A stretch of 64,000 nt of DNA, from NCBI GenBank assembly GCA_003259005.1, contig QLII01000001.1, positions 6,005,001 to 6,069,000 of the forward strand, given 5' to 3'. Under the pieces are notes generated by a model that saw only the letters and a list, made by a program, of their open reading frames with translations, was not told where the DNA came from and did not search any database. Source of the DNA: Spirosoma telluris. GTDB lineage: Bacteria; Bacteroidota; Bacteroidia; Cytophagales; Spirosomataceae. Positions 37,553 to 47,848 of the stretch are shown in pieces (position 1 is the first letter of the stretch; every line of letters starts with the position of its first letter). The position numbers and the translations under genes are program-made.

Positions 37553-38410
37553 ATGAAAACAGATGAATTAAAAAAAGTGGCTTCCCAGGTGCGTCGGGAC
37601 ATTGTTCGGATGGTGCATGGGGTGGCATCCGGGCATCCCGGCGGATCATTGGGTTGCACCGATTTATTAGTAGGGCTCTATTTTCAGACGATGGAGTTGA
37701 AAACAGACGAATCCGGTTCGGTCGTGTTTGATATGAGTGGGACAGGGGAGGACATGTTCTTTCTGTCCAATGGGCATATCTCACCAGTGCTATACTCCGT
37801 GCTGGCACACCGAGGGTATTTTCCGGTGAGCGAATTAGCGACTTTTCGGAAATTGAATTCACGCTTACAGGGGCATCCGGCTACGGCTGAGCATTTGCCG
37901 GGTATCCGGCTTGCCTCCGGGTCACTGGGTCAGGGACTCTCGGCTGCTGCCGGAGCTGCTTACGGCAAAAAAATCAGGAAAGACCCGCGTCGGGTGTACT
38001 GCCTTATGGGCGATGGCGAACAGCAGGAAGGCCAGATTTGGGAAGCGGCTGCCTTTATTCCCCACCGGAAACTGGACAACCTGATTGCCATCATCGACTA
38101 CAACGGTCAGCAAATCGATGGCCCGACTGATGTTGTTTTAAATAACCGTGACCTGGGCGCTAAATACGAAGCCTTTGGCTGGAAAGTGCTGCATATGGAT
38201 GGCAATAACATGGAGGAAGTCGTTGCTACACTAACCAAGGCCAACCAGGAGAGTGGTCATGGTGTACCCGTTTGTATTATCATGAAAACGGAAATGGGGC
38301 AGGGGGTCGATTTTATGATGCATACCCACAAATGGCACGGAACGGCTCCTAACAATGAGCAGCTTACGGCTGCCTTAGCTCAACTGGAAGAAACCCTCGG
38401 CGACTACTAA
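37553..38410 (+). CDS. Transketolase, N-terminal (thiamine diphosphate) subunit
   Basis: 285 residues covering the PP-binding domain: VHGVASGHPGGSLGCTDLL, FFLSNGHISPVLYSVLAHRG, SGSLGQGLSAAAGAA, and the ThDP/Mg motif MGDGEQQEGQIWEAA with NLIAIIDYNGQQ. It acts with the next gene product to move two-carbon units between sugar phosphates in the non-oxidative pentose phosphate pathway. A split transketolase is a normal form, not a broken gene. The next gene starts 9 bases downstream. Its presence after xylA fits pentose use. Confidence 0.94.
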   Translation: MKTDELKKVASQVRRDIVRMVHGVASGHPGGSLGCTDLLVGLYFQTMELKTDESGSVVFDMSGTGEDMFFLSNGHISPVLYSVLAHRGYFPVSELATFRKLNSRLQGHPATAEHLPGIRLASGSLGQGLSAAAGAAYGKKIRKDPRRVYCLMGDGEQQEGQIWEAAAFIPHRKLDNLIAIIDYNGQQIDGPTDVVLNNRDLGAKYEAFGWKVLHMDGNNMEEVVATLTKANQESGHGVPVCIIMKTEMGQGVDFMMHTHKWHGTAPNNEQLTAALAQLEETLGDY

Positions 38411-38419
38411 CGGAACACC

Positions 38420-39376
38420 ATGAAAACCTACACGTTTACCGAAAAAAAAGACACACGTTCCGGATTTGGCGCGGGCATGGCAGAACTGGGTCGCACTAAC
38501 CCAGACGTAGTTGCTTTGTGCGCTGATCTGGTCGCTTCGCTGAAACTGGACGCGTTCATTAAAGAAAATCCCGATCGGTTCATTCAATGCGGTATTGCCG
38601 AAGCGAACATGATTGGGGTGGCCGCTGGTCTGACCCTGAGCGGGTTAATTCCTTTTGCGACGACTTTTGCCAATTTTGGGTCGAGCCGGGTTTATGATCA
38701 GATTCGTCAGGCAGTAGCTTACTCGAATAAGAATGTCAAAATCTGTGTATCACATGCGGGCCTGACGCTGGGTGAAGACGGTGCTACGCATCAGGTGCTG
38801 GAAGACATCGGCATGATGAAATCGCTACCGGGTATGACCGTCATTAACCCCTGTGATTTCAACCAGACCAAAGCGGCCACCATTGCAATAGCCGATCATG
38901 AAGGCCCCGTTTATCTGCGATTTGGCCGCCCGGTTGTGCCCAATTTTACGCCTGCCGATCAGGTCTTTGAGATTGGGAAAGCTGTAATGCTAAACGAAGG
39001 CGCTGATGTATCCATTTTTGCGACTGGGCATCTGGTCTGGCAAGCACTGGAAGCGGGAAAAATCCTGGCTGAGCAAGGAGTTGATGCCGAGATTATTAAC
39101 ATCCACACGATCAAACCCCTTGACAAAGAAGCGATTCTTCAGTCCGTCTACAAAACAGGCTGCGCCGTAACCGCTGAAGAGCATCAGATGAATGGTGGTC
39201 TGGGTGACAGCGTGGCGCAGGTGTTATCGTTGAATCACCCCGCACCGCTGGAAATGGTGGCAGTGAACGATTCGTTCGGTGAAAGTGGTACACCTGAACA
39301 GCTTATGGAAAAATATGGACTGACGGCAGCTTCGATTGTTGCCAAGGCCTTAGCCGTCATTCAGCGGAAAAAATAA
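38420..39376 (+). CDS. Transketolase, C-terminal (pyrimidine-binding) subunit
   Basis: 318 residues covering the Pyr domain and the C-terminal domain: DRFIQCGIAEANMIGVAAGL (conserved Glu for ThDP), FATTFANFGSSRVYDQIRQ, SHAGLTLGEDGATHQVLEDI, YLRFGRPVVP, and the final DSFGESGTPEQLMEKYGL. It forms a heteromer with the upstream subunit. A clear terminator follows at 39401-39433. Confidence 0.94.
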   Translation: MKTYTFTEKKDTRSGFGAGMAELGRTNPDVVALCADLVASLKLDAFIKENPDRFIQCGIAEANMIGVAAGLTLSGLIPFATTFANFGSSRVYDQIRQAVAYSNKNVKICVSHAGLTLGEDGATHQVLEDIGMMKSLPGMTVINPCDFNQTKAATIAIADHEGPVYLRFGRPVVPNFTPADQVFEIGKAVMLNEGADVSIFATGHLVWQALEAGKILAEQGVDAEIINIHTIKPLDKEAILQSVYKTGCAVTAEEHQMNGGLGDSVAQVLSLNHPAPLEMVAVNDSFGESGTPEQLMEKYGLTAASIVAKALAVIQRKK

Positions 39377-39400
39377 GCCCAATTTAGTGAGTGGAGATAA

Positions 39401-39433
39401 TGGCCCGTGTTCGCAAGCACGGGCCAATTTTTT
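39401..39433 (+). terminator. Rho-independent terminator after the transketolase genes
   Basis: A 9-bp GC-rich stem (TGGCCCGTG 39401-39409, CACGGGCCA 39418-39426), 8-nt loop, then AATTTTTT. Confidence 0.88.
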
Positions 39434-39514
39434 AATGCGGGGGGTAATGAAAGTAAGTATGCTAAAATCTTATAGTTGGCGTTAAATAAACCAAAATCAG
39501 GTCACGAACACTTT

Positions 39515-40708
39515 CTAAAGTTTAGTCAACGTTTGCCAGCACTGATACAAGCCTCGGGGTATGTGGAAACAGCCTTTCCATTTTCCACCCTTCAGCGGCA
39601 GAAGTACCTCCCCCTGACGGTTCAGGTAGCCGTACCACTCTCCCGATTCGGGGTCGGGGAAGTGCGCCCAGGTATAGGCGTGAACGCGCTCAAACCAGAC
39701 CCAGCATTCTGGATTGCCCGTTTGCTGATAGCCTTTTAGCAGCGTAACGAGCGTTTCAACGTGCACCCACCAAAGCTTCTGCTCCCACTCCAATTGCTGG
39801 GTTGGATGTCCCTTGCTATCCATAAAATAGAAGAGTCCGCCGTGTACATCGTCCCAGGCATAGGTGAGTGTGTCAAGCGTAATACGAACGGCTTTCTCCA
39901 CAAGTGCCAGGTCATTACGCCGGGCGGCTAAGTCCATAATGAACCACATGGCTTCAATAGCGTGGCCGGGGTTCAGTAAACGACCTTCGAAGCTGTCCGA
40001 AAACTGGCCATCGGGCATAACATTTTCCCGAATCAGCCCTAAGTCTGGATCATAGAACACGTCCATGACTTCATGAATGCATTCGTCAATGGTTTGATTC
40101 ACCAGGGCTTGGTCGAGCAGGTGTTCAATTTCCAGCGAGAGATTGCAGAGGATCATCGGCAGCGCAAAATTCTTGAGGGGGCGTGTACCCGCAACGGCTT
40201 TGTTCCAGTGCCCTTTCGGATTGTCGCGTCGTTGAAGGATCTGATCAAAAGTTGATTTGGCGATGTGCGCGTACTCCTCGTTACCCATTGCTACCGATAG
40301 CTGTCCAAAGGCCATCGTGGCGAAACAATCCGAAAAAATATTGTAGGGCTGGATGAGCGGACGACCGTCGCGCGTCAGCGAGAAATACCAGCTTCCGTCA
40401 TCGGCCCGACCGTGTTTTTTTAGAAAATTGGCCCCGTGCTGTGCCATCTTCAACCAGTCGGCCCGTTGCTCCAGTGGAGTTCCGTCCAACGGAATACTGC
40501 CCAGCCGGTTGTAAAGCATTGAAAATGTCCAGACCTGCCGCGCCTGTAGCCAGATGAATTTATCGGTATCGTAGACGTTGCCAGTTCGATCGAGGCAGGT
40601 AAAGAAGCCGCCGTATTCCTGGTCAGGAGAATGCTTCTGCCAGAATGGAATGACATCGTTCAGGAGCGTATCGCGGTATAATTGGGTGTACGTTTGGGGC
40701 GCAATCAT
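39515..40708 (-). CDS. AGE-family N-acylglucosamine 2-epimerase
   Basis: 397 residues of the (alpha/alpha)6-barrel AGE family: IPFWQKHSPDQEYGGFFTCL, WLQARQVWTFSMLYNR, a MAFGQLSVAMG segment, GRLLNPGHAIEAMWFIMDLA (catalytic His), GGLFYFMDSKGHP, and the closing KGCFHIPRGLYQC with a second His. It probably converts ManNAc to GlcNAc. Its place as the last gene of a regulator-sialidase-epimerase operon (12-base gap) supports this over cellobiose or mannose epimerases of the same fold. Cytoplasmic. Confidence 0.88.
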   Translation of the reverse strand: MIAPQTYTQLYRDTLLNDVIPFWQKHSPDQEYGGFFTCLDRTGNVYDTDKFIWLQARQVWTFSMLYNRLGSIPLDGTPLEQRADWLKMAQHGANFLKKHGRADDGSWYFSLTRDGRPLIQPYNIFSDCFATMAFGQLSVAMGNEEYAHIAKSTFDQILQRRDNPKGHWNKAVAGTRPLKNFALPMILCNLSLEIEHLLDQALVNQTIDECIHEVMDVFYDPDLGLIRENVMPDGQFSDSFEGRLLNPGHAIEAMWFIMDLAARRNDLALVEKAVRITLDTLTYAWDDVHGGLFYFMDSKGHPTQQLEWEQKLWWVHVETLVTLLKGYQQTGNPECWVWFERVHAYTWAHFPDPESGEWYGYLNRQGEVLLPLKGGKWKGCFHIPRGLYQCWQTLTKL

Positions 40709-40720
40709 GTCTTGATATCG

Positions 40721-41923
40721 TTACTTAACCAGCCACTCGTAAGAGAAGCGGGCGTAGGTGATTTTAGTGTAGTTATCTTTTTCGTAGAGCACGCCAATCG
40801 TGCCGTCCTGCTGGATAACGAGGTCTGAATAAGCCGCTGAACCAGCGTAAATCGGTTTACCTGCCGACCAGCTTTTGCCATCGTCCTGACTGGTCCGAAC
40901 CGTTAGATTTGTGCGACTGGTTTGGCTGTTGGCGTTTGAGAAAATTAGCATGCTGGAACCCCTGCGTGGCTGATAGGTAATCATACTTCCCTCGCAAACC
41001 GGGTCGGGCAAATCGGTGGCAACCACAACGGACTCCCAGCTTTCGCCCGCATCGCGCGAAAATGCCAGCAGCCGGTTTTTCACATCACCCGACTGATTGC
41101 GGGCGTTCAGCAGCAGGCTCCCGTTTGCCGTTTCGGCAGCGGTGCTTTCGTTGCCGCCGGGGTAGGGAATAGTGGGCGAGAGTTTCCAGGTTTGTCCGTG
41201 ATCATCGGAATAAAACCCATGTGCACGGTAGTCGTGAAACTGCGGTTGGGGCTGGCCTTCAGAATGATTGGCCGCTACGAAAATCCGACCTTTGTAACGG
41301 CCTTTCTGGATTTGAAGCGCATGGCCGGGTGTATTGGCATACGACCGCCAGTCTTCAGGAAAAGCATAGCTCGGATTTAGGTCGGGTTTGTTGGGCCGAG
41401 AAACCTGCGTCGTGATATTGACCGCATCAGACCAGGTCTGGCCATTATCCGTACTTGTTTTATACCAGACTTCCCGAACGGCCAGCCCTTTTCGGACATT
41501 GGCTTCCGACGCCGTACCCGTATTATAGATCAGGAACAGCTTGCCGTTTGGAAAGCGGGAATCAGTTAGGTCGAAAACGGGAGCCATGTTACCTGCCTGC
41601 ATCGTTCCGAAATCAGCTACGGTTTGGATTGGACTCCACGACTGTCCGTTGTCTTTGCTGGTTCGTAAGACGATATCGACATCGCCAAAATCACCACAGT
41701 CCGTTCGTCGGCCTTCGGCAAAAGCCAGTAGATGCCCATTTGGCGCTTTCACAATGGCTGGAATTCGGTAGCAGAGGTAGCCACCTTGGCCATTTTGAAA
41801 GACCGTCGTTTCTGTAATTTCCTGCCGATATGTGTCTGCCGATTTTTCCGTTGAATCGACTCGTTTGGGCATGGCGGGTTGGCCCACAGCCAGGCCGGCT
41901 GCCAGTAGACATGAATAAAACAT
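40721..41923 (-). CDS. nanH: Exo-alpha-sialidase, GH33
   Basis: 400 residues. Signal peptide (MFYSCLLAAGLAVGQ), the sialidase YRIP motif (CYRIPAIV, residues 52-55), and five Asp boxes: SKDNGQSW, STDNGQTW, SDDHGQTW, SRDAGESW and SQDDGKSW, one per propeller blade. The C-terminal YEKDNYTKITYARF carries the expected late Tyr/Glu region. It releases terminal sialic acid from glycans outside the cytoplasm. It lies 8 bases after the GntR gene and 12 before the epimerase gene. Confidence 0.93.
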   Translation of the reverse strand: MFYSCLLAAGLAVGQPAMPKRVDSTEKSADTYRQEITETTVFQNGQGGYLCYRIPAIVKAPNGHLLAFAEGRRTDCGDFGDVDIVLRTSKDNGQSWSPIQTVADFGTMQAGNMAPVFDLTDSRFPNGKLFLIYNTGTASEANVRKGLAVREVWYKTSTDNGQTWSDAVNITTQVSRPNKPDLNPSYAFPEDWRSYANTPGHALQIQKGRYKGRIFVAANHSEGQPQPQFHDYRAHGFYSDDHGQTWKLSPTIPYPGGNESTAAETANGSLLLNARNQSGDVKNRLLAFSRDAGESWESVVVATDLPDPVCEGSMITYQPRRGSSMLIFSNANSQTSRTNLTVRTSQDDGKSWSAGKPIYAGSAAYSDLVIQQDGTIGVLYEKDNYTKITYARFSYEWLVK

Positions 41924-41931
41924 AGCGCGTA

Positions 41932-42636
41932 TCAGAATAAGCGTTGGAAATGATTTTCGAAGTGATTCCGCATGGCATTTCGGAGCGCTTCGGGGGTGCC
42001 GTGCTGGATAACATCAACAATGCCCCGGTGCGAAACGAATTTCTTTTGCTGTACCTGTTTTTTCAGGATACCGCTCTCATGGACGTACTTAAAAATGGGC
42101 AATAGCATCCGCTGAAACCGACGCAGCGTTTCATTGCCAGTAATGTCGTAGAGCTTGCCGTGGAAGCGAATTTCCTGTTCCGAATCGAAGAGCATGTCTT
42201 CGGTATTGATCGGCTCATTGGCAACAATGGCGTAGAGTTCGTCGATGTCATTCTGGGTGACCCGCTCAAAAATCAGATCGCCCATCCCGATTTCCATCAC
42301 CATCCGTAATTCGAAAATATCGCGTAGGGTAGCGTTGTCCAGGATACCAGGATACAGTGTCTTTTCAATAAGCGATAGTAAGTCGGGATTCGTAATGACT
42401 GTCCCACGCTTCTTCTTCGTATCCAGCATACCCCGCATCCGCAATCGCAACAAGGCTTCGCGCAACACCGTCCGACTGACACCCAGCTGAGCCGATAATT
42501 CGATCTCCTTCGGGATGACGTCCCCTGCTTTAAACTGCTTGTCGTTGAAGAATTCGAGCAGGTCCGTTTCCACTTTATCGACCAGCGTGAGGTTTTCATT
42601 CAACTTGAAATCACTTTGGCTATGTACGTACTCCAT
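41932..42636 (-). CDS. FadR-subfamily GntR regulator
   Basis: 234 residues. N-terminal winged helix: GDVIPKEIELSAQLGVSRTV, LREALLRLRMRGMLDTKKKRG. C-terminal FCD effector domain: RDIFELRMVMEIGMGDLIFE, EQEIRFHGKLYDITGNETL and a final HFENHFQRL. It most likely senses sialic acid or a derivative, as NanR of enterobacteria does. A palindrome (42638-42651) touches its start codon and a related one lies in the divergent SusC promoter, which suggests it represses both arms. Confidence 0.9.
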   Translation of the reverse strand: MEYVHSQSDFKLNENLTLVDKVETDLLEFFNDKQFKAGDVIPKEIELSAQLGVSRTVLREALLRLRMRGMLDTKKKRGTVITNPDLLSLIEKTLYPGILDNATLRDIFELRMVMEIGMGDLIFERVTQNDIDELYAIVANEPINTEDMLFDSEQEIRFHGKLYDITGNETLRRFQRMLLPIFKYVHESGILKKQVQQKKFVSHRGIVDVIQHGTPEALRNAMRNHFENHFQRLF

Positions 42637-42637
42637 G

Positions 42638-42651
42638 TATTATGTATAATA
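42638..42651. promoter_or_regulatory. Candidate GntR operator at the regulator gene start
   Basis: TATTAT-GT-ATAATA, a perfect 6-bp inverted repeat two bases upstream of the regulator ATG. It shares TTATGTA with the SusC-promoter palindrome. It suggests autoregulation. Confidence 0.55.
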
Positions 42652-42726
42652 TAAAAAATCAGGTGCTTCGATTATGTAGGACAATATTCGGCATTTAGTC
42701 GCTTAAAAAAAAATATTTAGCGAATT

Positions 42727-42757
42727 TTTGACTTTTATGTACAACATAATACCTTTG
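42727..42757 (+). promoter_or_regulatory. Promoter of the SusC/SusD/nan operon
   Basis: TTTG (42727-42730), a 19-bp spacer and TACCTTTG (42750-42757) match the Bacteroidota consensus, 35 bases before the SusC start. Confidence 0.7.
42735..42749. promoter_or_regulatory. Candidate GntR operator inside the promoter spacer
   Basis: TTATGT-ACA-ACATAA is a perfect inverted repeat that fills most of the spacer between the -33 and -7 elements. A bound regulator would block RNA polymerase. Confidence 0.6.
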
Positions 42758-42792
42758 TCAAGTCATACTTATTCCTTGGTCTACTGTAAACT

Positions 42793-45700
42793 ATGTTTCT
42801 AATGTCTATTTGTCCTTATGAATACAGACAATATGTATTACTTATTGTCTGCTGGTTGGTCGCCTTAAGTTCGTGGGCGCAGACAACGTCGCTCTCGGGC
42901 ACCGTGCGTGATGCCCGTACCAATGAGGCTCTGCCGGGTGTAAACATTACTATTAAAGGCACGACTCGCGGCACGGTGAGCAATCAGGATGGGCAGTTCT
43001 CGCTTCAGGTGCGTAAAGGCGATGTCCTGGTTGCCTCGCTTATTAGCATGAGTACGCAGGAAGTGATGATCGACAATCAGTCCTCGCTCGAGATTAAGCT
43101 GGCCGAAAGCGCGAAAAGCCTGGATGAGGTGGTTGTCGTTGGCTACGGCCAGCAAAGCCGTAAAACGCTGACCGGAGCTGTTTCGACTATCGACCAGACG
43201 GTCTTTAAATCTGTTCCCCGAACCAACGTAGGCACCGCGTTACAGGGAACCGCGCCCGGTTTACGCGTACAGCAGACGACGGGTCAGCCGGGATCAACCC
43301 CAACGATTGTTTTCCGGGGCGGCACTGACTTTAACGGTTCGGGTTCGCCATTAGTCGTGCTGGATGGGGTTATTGTGCCCTCGTTATTTGGGATCAACAT
43401 GGAAGATGTGGAAAGCATCGACTTGCTGAAAGATGCTGCGTCGGCTGCTATTTATGGAGCACGGGCTTCCAATGGCGTGATTCTGGTGACGACTAAAAAA
43501 GGAAAGAAGGGCCGTACATCTGTAACCTATAGCTACAAACGGGCTAATAACTATGTTCGGCGAAACCCACTCGCCTACATGAGTGCGGAAGATTACCTGG
43601 TTTGGAACCGACGTGGAATCGCCAGCCGCTATGCAGCCGCACAGGCCGACAACAATACTGCCGAAATGAACAATGCCCGCAACCAACTGACGGGTGCCTG
43701 GGGCTGGGGTGTCAATTCGGGATGGACTGCGCCTGATGGAAAATATTCAACCCAGTTAGTATCGAACACGAACCGGAATTTGCTTAGTGATCTTCAATAT
43801 CATTTGCTACTCGACAAAAATCCCTTTAATCCGAATCAGACAGATAGTTTACTTTATCGCTCAATCTCCCAACGGCAACTGGAGGATTTAATTCTTCAAC
43901 AGGGAACGCTCAATGAACATTACCTGAATTTTTCGGGCGGTAACGACCAGGGAAATTTTTCCTTGGGTCTTGGTAGTATCAGCGATGTTGGAACCCTGGT
44001 TGGTTCGTCGCTCAGCCGAATGAATATGAACTTCAACGGTGGCCTCAACGTGGGTAAGAATTTAGTGGTGAACCTGAATATGTCGGGTTACAGCGCCAAA
44101 ACGACCCCCTCTTTCCTGTCTGCTGATGCGAGTGGTGGTATACAGGGAGGTATTGTTCAGCGCTTTGTGGGTATTGCGCCCACGGTTCGGCTCACCAACG
44201 ATCAAACGGGAGCGGAACTACCAGGGGTGGACGGTACCTGGTTGGGAAATCCTAATTACTTCCGGGATAAATTTTACAACCAGACGCTTGAGCAGCGGTA
44301 TTCGGGTGGGTTAAACCTGGAATACACCATTCTGCCGGGTTTGAAGGCACTGGCCTCGGCATCGGGATTTTACCGCTACACGACGGCTGAGAGTTTCAAT
44401 AAAGCGTACTACAATGGAACCGGTGGCGCGTTAGTGAACACCCGCAATGCTTCGTTTACGAACCAGCGCGCTAGCCAGTATACCTATAACGCCTTTCTTC
44501 AGTACAACAAAGAGTTCGGCAAACATACGGTGTCGGCGCTGGCAGGCGGGGAGTTTTTCGAATCCCGCGTGTATGATTACGGCGCAACCGCCAACCTGGC
44601 CGCTACTGATTTCATTCCCTGGTTATCAGCATCAACGGCAGCTGTAGGCGTGCCAACATCTTCATTCTCGAGCTGGCAGCGACTGGCTTCTGTGATCGGT
44701 CGGTTCAACTATACCTTCGCCAATACGTACCTGCTGAACATCAACATGCGCTACGACGGCACTTCGAAACTGATCACCAATCAGTATGGGTTCTTCCCTG
44801 GTGTTTCGCTGGGCTGGAATATGCACTACGAAGATTTCTTCGCCAATTCCTTCCTGCGCCGGTATGTATCAACGCTCAAACCCCGAATTAGCTTCGGTGA
44901 AAATGGAAGCATCAATCCGCTCAACAGTGCCGGACAACCCTTGATTGGCGACTACGCGACAATTCCACAATATGGTAGTGTGGGTACCTATAATGGTCAG
45001 CCTGGTTTTGCGGCTGGTGGAATTACCAATACCAATCTTAAATGGGAACGGGCGAATACGCTCAATTTTGGTCTTGATGTTGGCCTGCTGAACAATCGCG
45101 TGACGGTCATTGCCGATTACTTTATCCGTAATGTATACGACAAGATTACCTCCCTGACGATTCCTGCCTGGACTGGGTTCAATTCCTACGTGACGAACCT
45201 GGGGCAGTTGCAGAACCGGGGTATCGAACTGGAAATCAGGGCTAATGTATTGAAACCATCCAGTTCAAATGGGTTATCCTGGACTGTTAGTGCGAACCTG
45301 TTCAACGTCAGGAATTTTGCTAAAAAACTGCCTACTAATGGGCTGGATCTTAATCGGCAGGGAGCGGTTCAGATTTTCGATCCCGGCCAGAACAAGCTGG
45401 TATGGGTAGGTGGCCTGCAGGAAGGCAAACGCGTTGGACTGGATGAAATTTATGCACCGATTTACGATGGTATTTACACGAGCCAATCGCAGATTGATGA
45501 CCGTGCTAACCTCTGGAATACGTATCTGCCATATACTAATAAACGGATTAAGCTGTTGGGGATGCCCGCTGGCGGGACGTCGACAAAAACGATACACTCG
45601 ACTACCGCGATAATGTGTATGTCGGTCGCACAACACCAACGATTCAGGGCGGTTTCTCGTCAAATCTATCCTGGAAAGGCTTCAATCTCTACGGCCAGTT

Positions 45701-46145
45701 CGATTATTCACTGGGCTTCGTTATTGTCAATCAGTCGTATCTGCGGGGTATGTCGCAGGTGCAGGGATCACAGAATGGGCCGGTTGACATTACGAATACA
45801 TGGTCGCCGGAGAACCCAACGGGTACATTACCCCGCTACTATTGGGCAAACTACGGCCGGAATTACTTCACCGATGCAGGTGGTAACACAACGGCACCGG
45901 CTAATTTCTGGCAGAAAGGCGATTATCTGGCCATGCGCGAAGTAACCCTGAGTTATGACATGCCCGCTAAACTCATCGAACGGATGGCGCGCAATCGGGT
46001 AAAGAGCATTCGGGTATTCCTGACCGGCTCGAACCTGGTGTATTTCACGGGCTACAACGGCACCTTTCCCGAAGTGGGCGGTAACGACGTTGGCCGTTTT
46101 CCCCTGCCCCGAACGGCAACGCTCGGCGCTACGATCAGTCTATAA
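42793..46145 (+). CDS. SusC/RagA TonB-linked outer-membrane transporter, sialic acid locus (one frameshift)
   Basis: A 1117-residue transporter after correction. Signal sequence (ending SSWAQ), carboxypeptidase-like regulatory domain (SGTVRDARTNEALPGVNITI), TonB-box-like SLDEVVVVGYGQQ, plug domain with APGLRVQQTTGQPGS and VESIDLLKDAASAAIYGARA, then the 22-strand barrel. No STN domain, so no ECF signalling. The frame breaks in GGGG 45558-45561; one added G gives LLGDARWRDVDKNDTLDYRD as in relatives. It probably imports sialylated or free sialic acid substrates with the adjacent SusD. Confidence 0.93.
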
Positions 46146-46163
46146 CCATCAAGCCGAAAACAC

Positions 46164-47687
46164 ATGAAGACTTATAAATTAACCATTGCACTCCTAGGCT
46201 GTCTGGTTGCCAGTTCCGGCCTATTTTCCTGCCGGGAGCAACTTCAGGAAGTTGTTCCGCAAACGTCCCTTAACCAGAGTCTGGTACTGTCAGATGCCAA
46301 TGCCGCGCTGACGTTATACACGGGCGTTTATTCGTCCTTTCGAACCTACCATAGCACGTTTTTTACCCTGGGCGAAATGCGGTCCGATCTTTGGGCAGAT
46401 GGCCTTTTTACGGAATCGGAAGATGCGGGCCTGAAACAATTCTGGTCGCATAACATTAGTGCCACGAATGTGCCGCTCGACAACTGGGGCGGGTTGTACA
46501 GTCTGGTGGATCGCATCAATACCGTGATCAAACTGTTTCCCGCAGCACCTCTTGAGGAGGCCAAACGAAAAACGTATCTCGCCGAAATGTATGGCATGCG
46601 AGCTTTCGTCTACTATACCCTGCTGCGAACCTGGGGTGGTGTTCCTATCAGTACGGAGCCTGTTACGTCGGTTGGTAGCCTGACCGATTTGTACAAAGCC
46701 CGTTCAGCACCTGAGGAGGTGATGAAGCTGATCAAAAGCGATCTGGAACAGTCGCTGACGCTGTTTGGTGGTAACAATAGTTTTGCCACTAAACGGGTGA
46801 ACTGGAGCCGGGCGGCTACGCTCACGCTCAAGGGCGACGTGTTCATCTGGTCGGGTACGCACATGGGTGGTGGCAATGCCGATTTTACGGTTGCCAAGTC
46901 GGTATTGGAGGAAGTAAAAGCACTACCGACGCTTGGCTTACAGGCCACCTTCGCCGACATCTTTGATCCGACCAAAAAGAGCAACAACAAAGAGATTATT
47001 TTCGCGATCAACTACGAAAAGAATGAGGCCACCCAGGGCGTATACGGTAATTTCCTGGTCAATACTACGCAAGCCGGTACGTTGTTTTTCGATCCTCTTC
47101 CCGGTCTGGCAGTAGCCATTAACGCGGTTTATCCGCTCGTTAGCGGAGCGAGTCGGGTTGGCATGTCCAGTGCAATGATCACGAAGCTGAGCAATGCCAA
47201 TGATCAGCGTATCCGGCCTTCATTCCGGGTTATGTATCGCAACACAGCTGGTTTCCCCATTGCCGGTGTCATGCTGACTAAATTCATTGGACGGGTCGAT
47301 TCGGGTATACAACTCTATGATACTGACTTTCCCATTTATCGGTATGCCGATGTCTTGTTGCTATTGGCGGAAGCGAACACCAAACTGGGTAACGACCCAT
47401 CGGCCGACATTAACGCTATTCGGTTGCGGGCCTATGGGACTGGTTTTGTGAAGTTTACAAGTGGTAGTCAGGATGCTACTATGAACGCTATTCTGGATGA
47501 ATACCTGCGGGAATTTATTGGCGAAGGTAAGCGCTGGTGGGCGTTGCGCCGGGCTGGCAACGCCTATGTATTTGCGGCTGTAAATCCGGTTTATCTACCG
47601 GCTAACCAATCGGCTAAACTGGTGTTGCCCGTTTCCATATCCATGCTGAACACTGATCCTAAATTGCTTCAGACACCGGGTTATTGA
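46164..47687 (+). CDS. SusD/RagB nutrient-binding lipoprotein, sialic acid locus
   Basis: 507 residues. Lipobox GLFSC (Cys 23). SusD features: TPR-like helices with MYGMRAFVYYTLLRTWGGVP, SAPEEVMKLIKSDLEQSL, INYEKNEATQGVYG, FPIYRYADVLLLLAEANTKLG, and the C-terminal EYLREFIGEGKRWWALRRAG. It would sit on the cell surface as the lid of the SusC barrel and bind the ligand. It starts 18 bases after SusC. Confidence 0.94.
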   Translation: MKTYKLTIALLGCLVASSGLFSCREQLQEVVPQTSLNQSLVLSDANAALTLYTGVYSSFRTYHSTFFTLGEMRSDLWADGLFTESEDAGLKQFWSHNISATNVPLDNWGGLYSLVDRINTVIKLFPAAPLEEAKRKTYLAEMYGMRAFVYYTLLRTWGGVPISTEPVTSVGSLTDLYKARSAPEEVMKLIKSDLEQSLTLFGGNNSFATKRVNWSRAATLTLKGDVFIWSGTHMGGGNADFTVAKSVLEEVKALPTLGLQATFADIFDPTKKSNNKEIIFAINYEKNEATQGVYGNFLVNTTQAGTLFFDPLPGLAVAINAVYPLVSGASRVGMSSAMITKLSNANDQRIRPSFRVMYRNTAGFPIAGVMLTKFIGRVDSGIQLYDTDFPIYRYADVLLLLAEANTKLGNDPSADINAIRLRAYGTGFVKFTSGSQDATMNAILDEYLREFIGEGKRWWALRRAGNAYVFAAVNPVYLPANQSAKLVLPVSISMLNTDPKLLQTPGY

Positions 47688-47848
47688 GTTGTTTACTAAA
47701 GGCCGGGTTGTTTAGCCCCTCTCCCGTTTTGGGAGAGGGTTGGGGGCGAAGGCAGGATACATTAACGTTCACGCGAAATAGTTCATAAGTTAGGTAGTTC
47801 CACAGGTTCCTTCGATTCATATCCGGGAAACTCTTCATTTCTATTTTT

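Noticed and set aside
37553-39376. Transketolase as a frameshift-split gene
   Set aside because: Both halves have complete domain boundaries, own starts and a 9-base gap; the two-subunit form is established in many bacteria.
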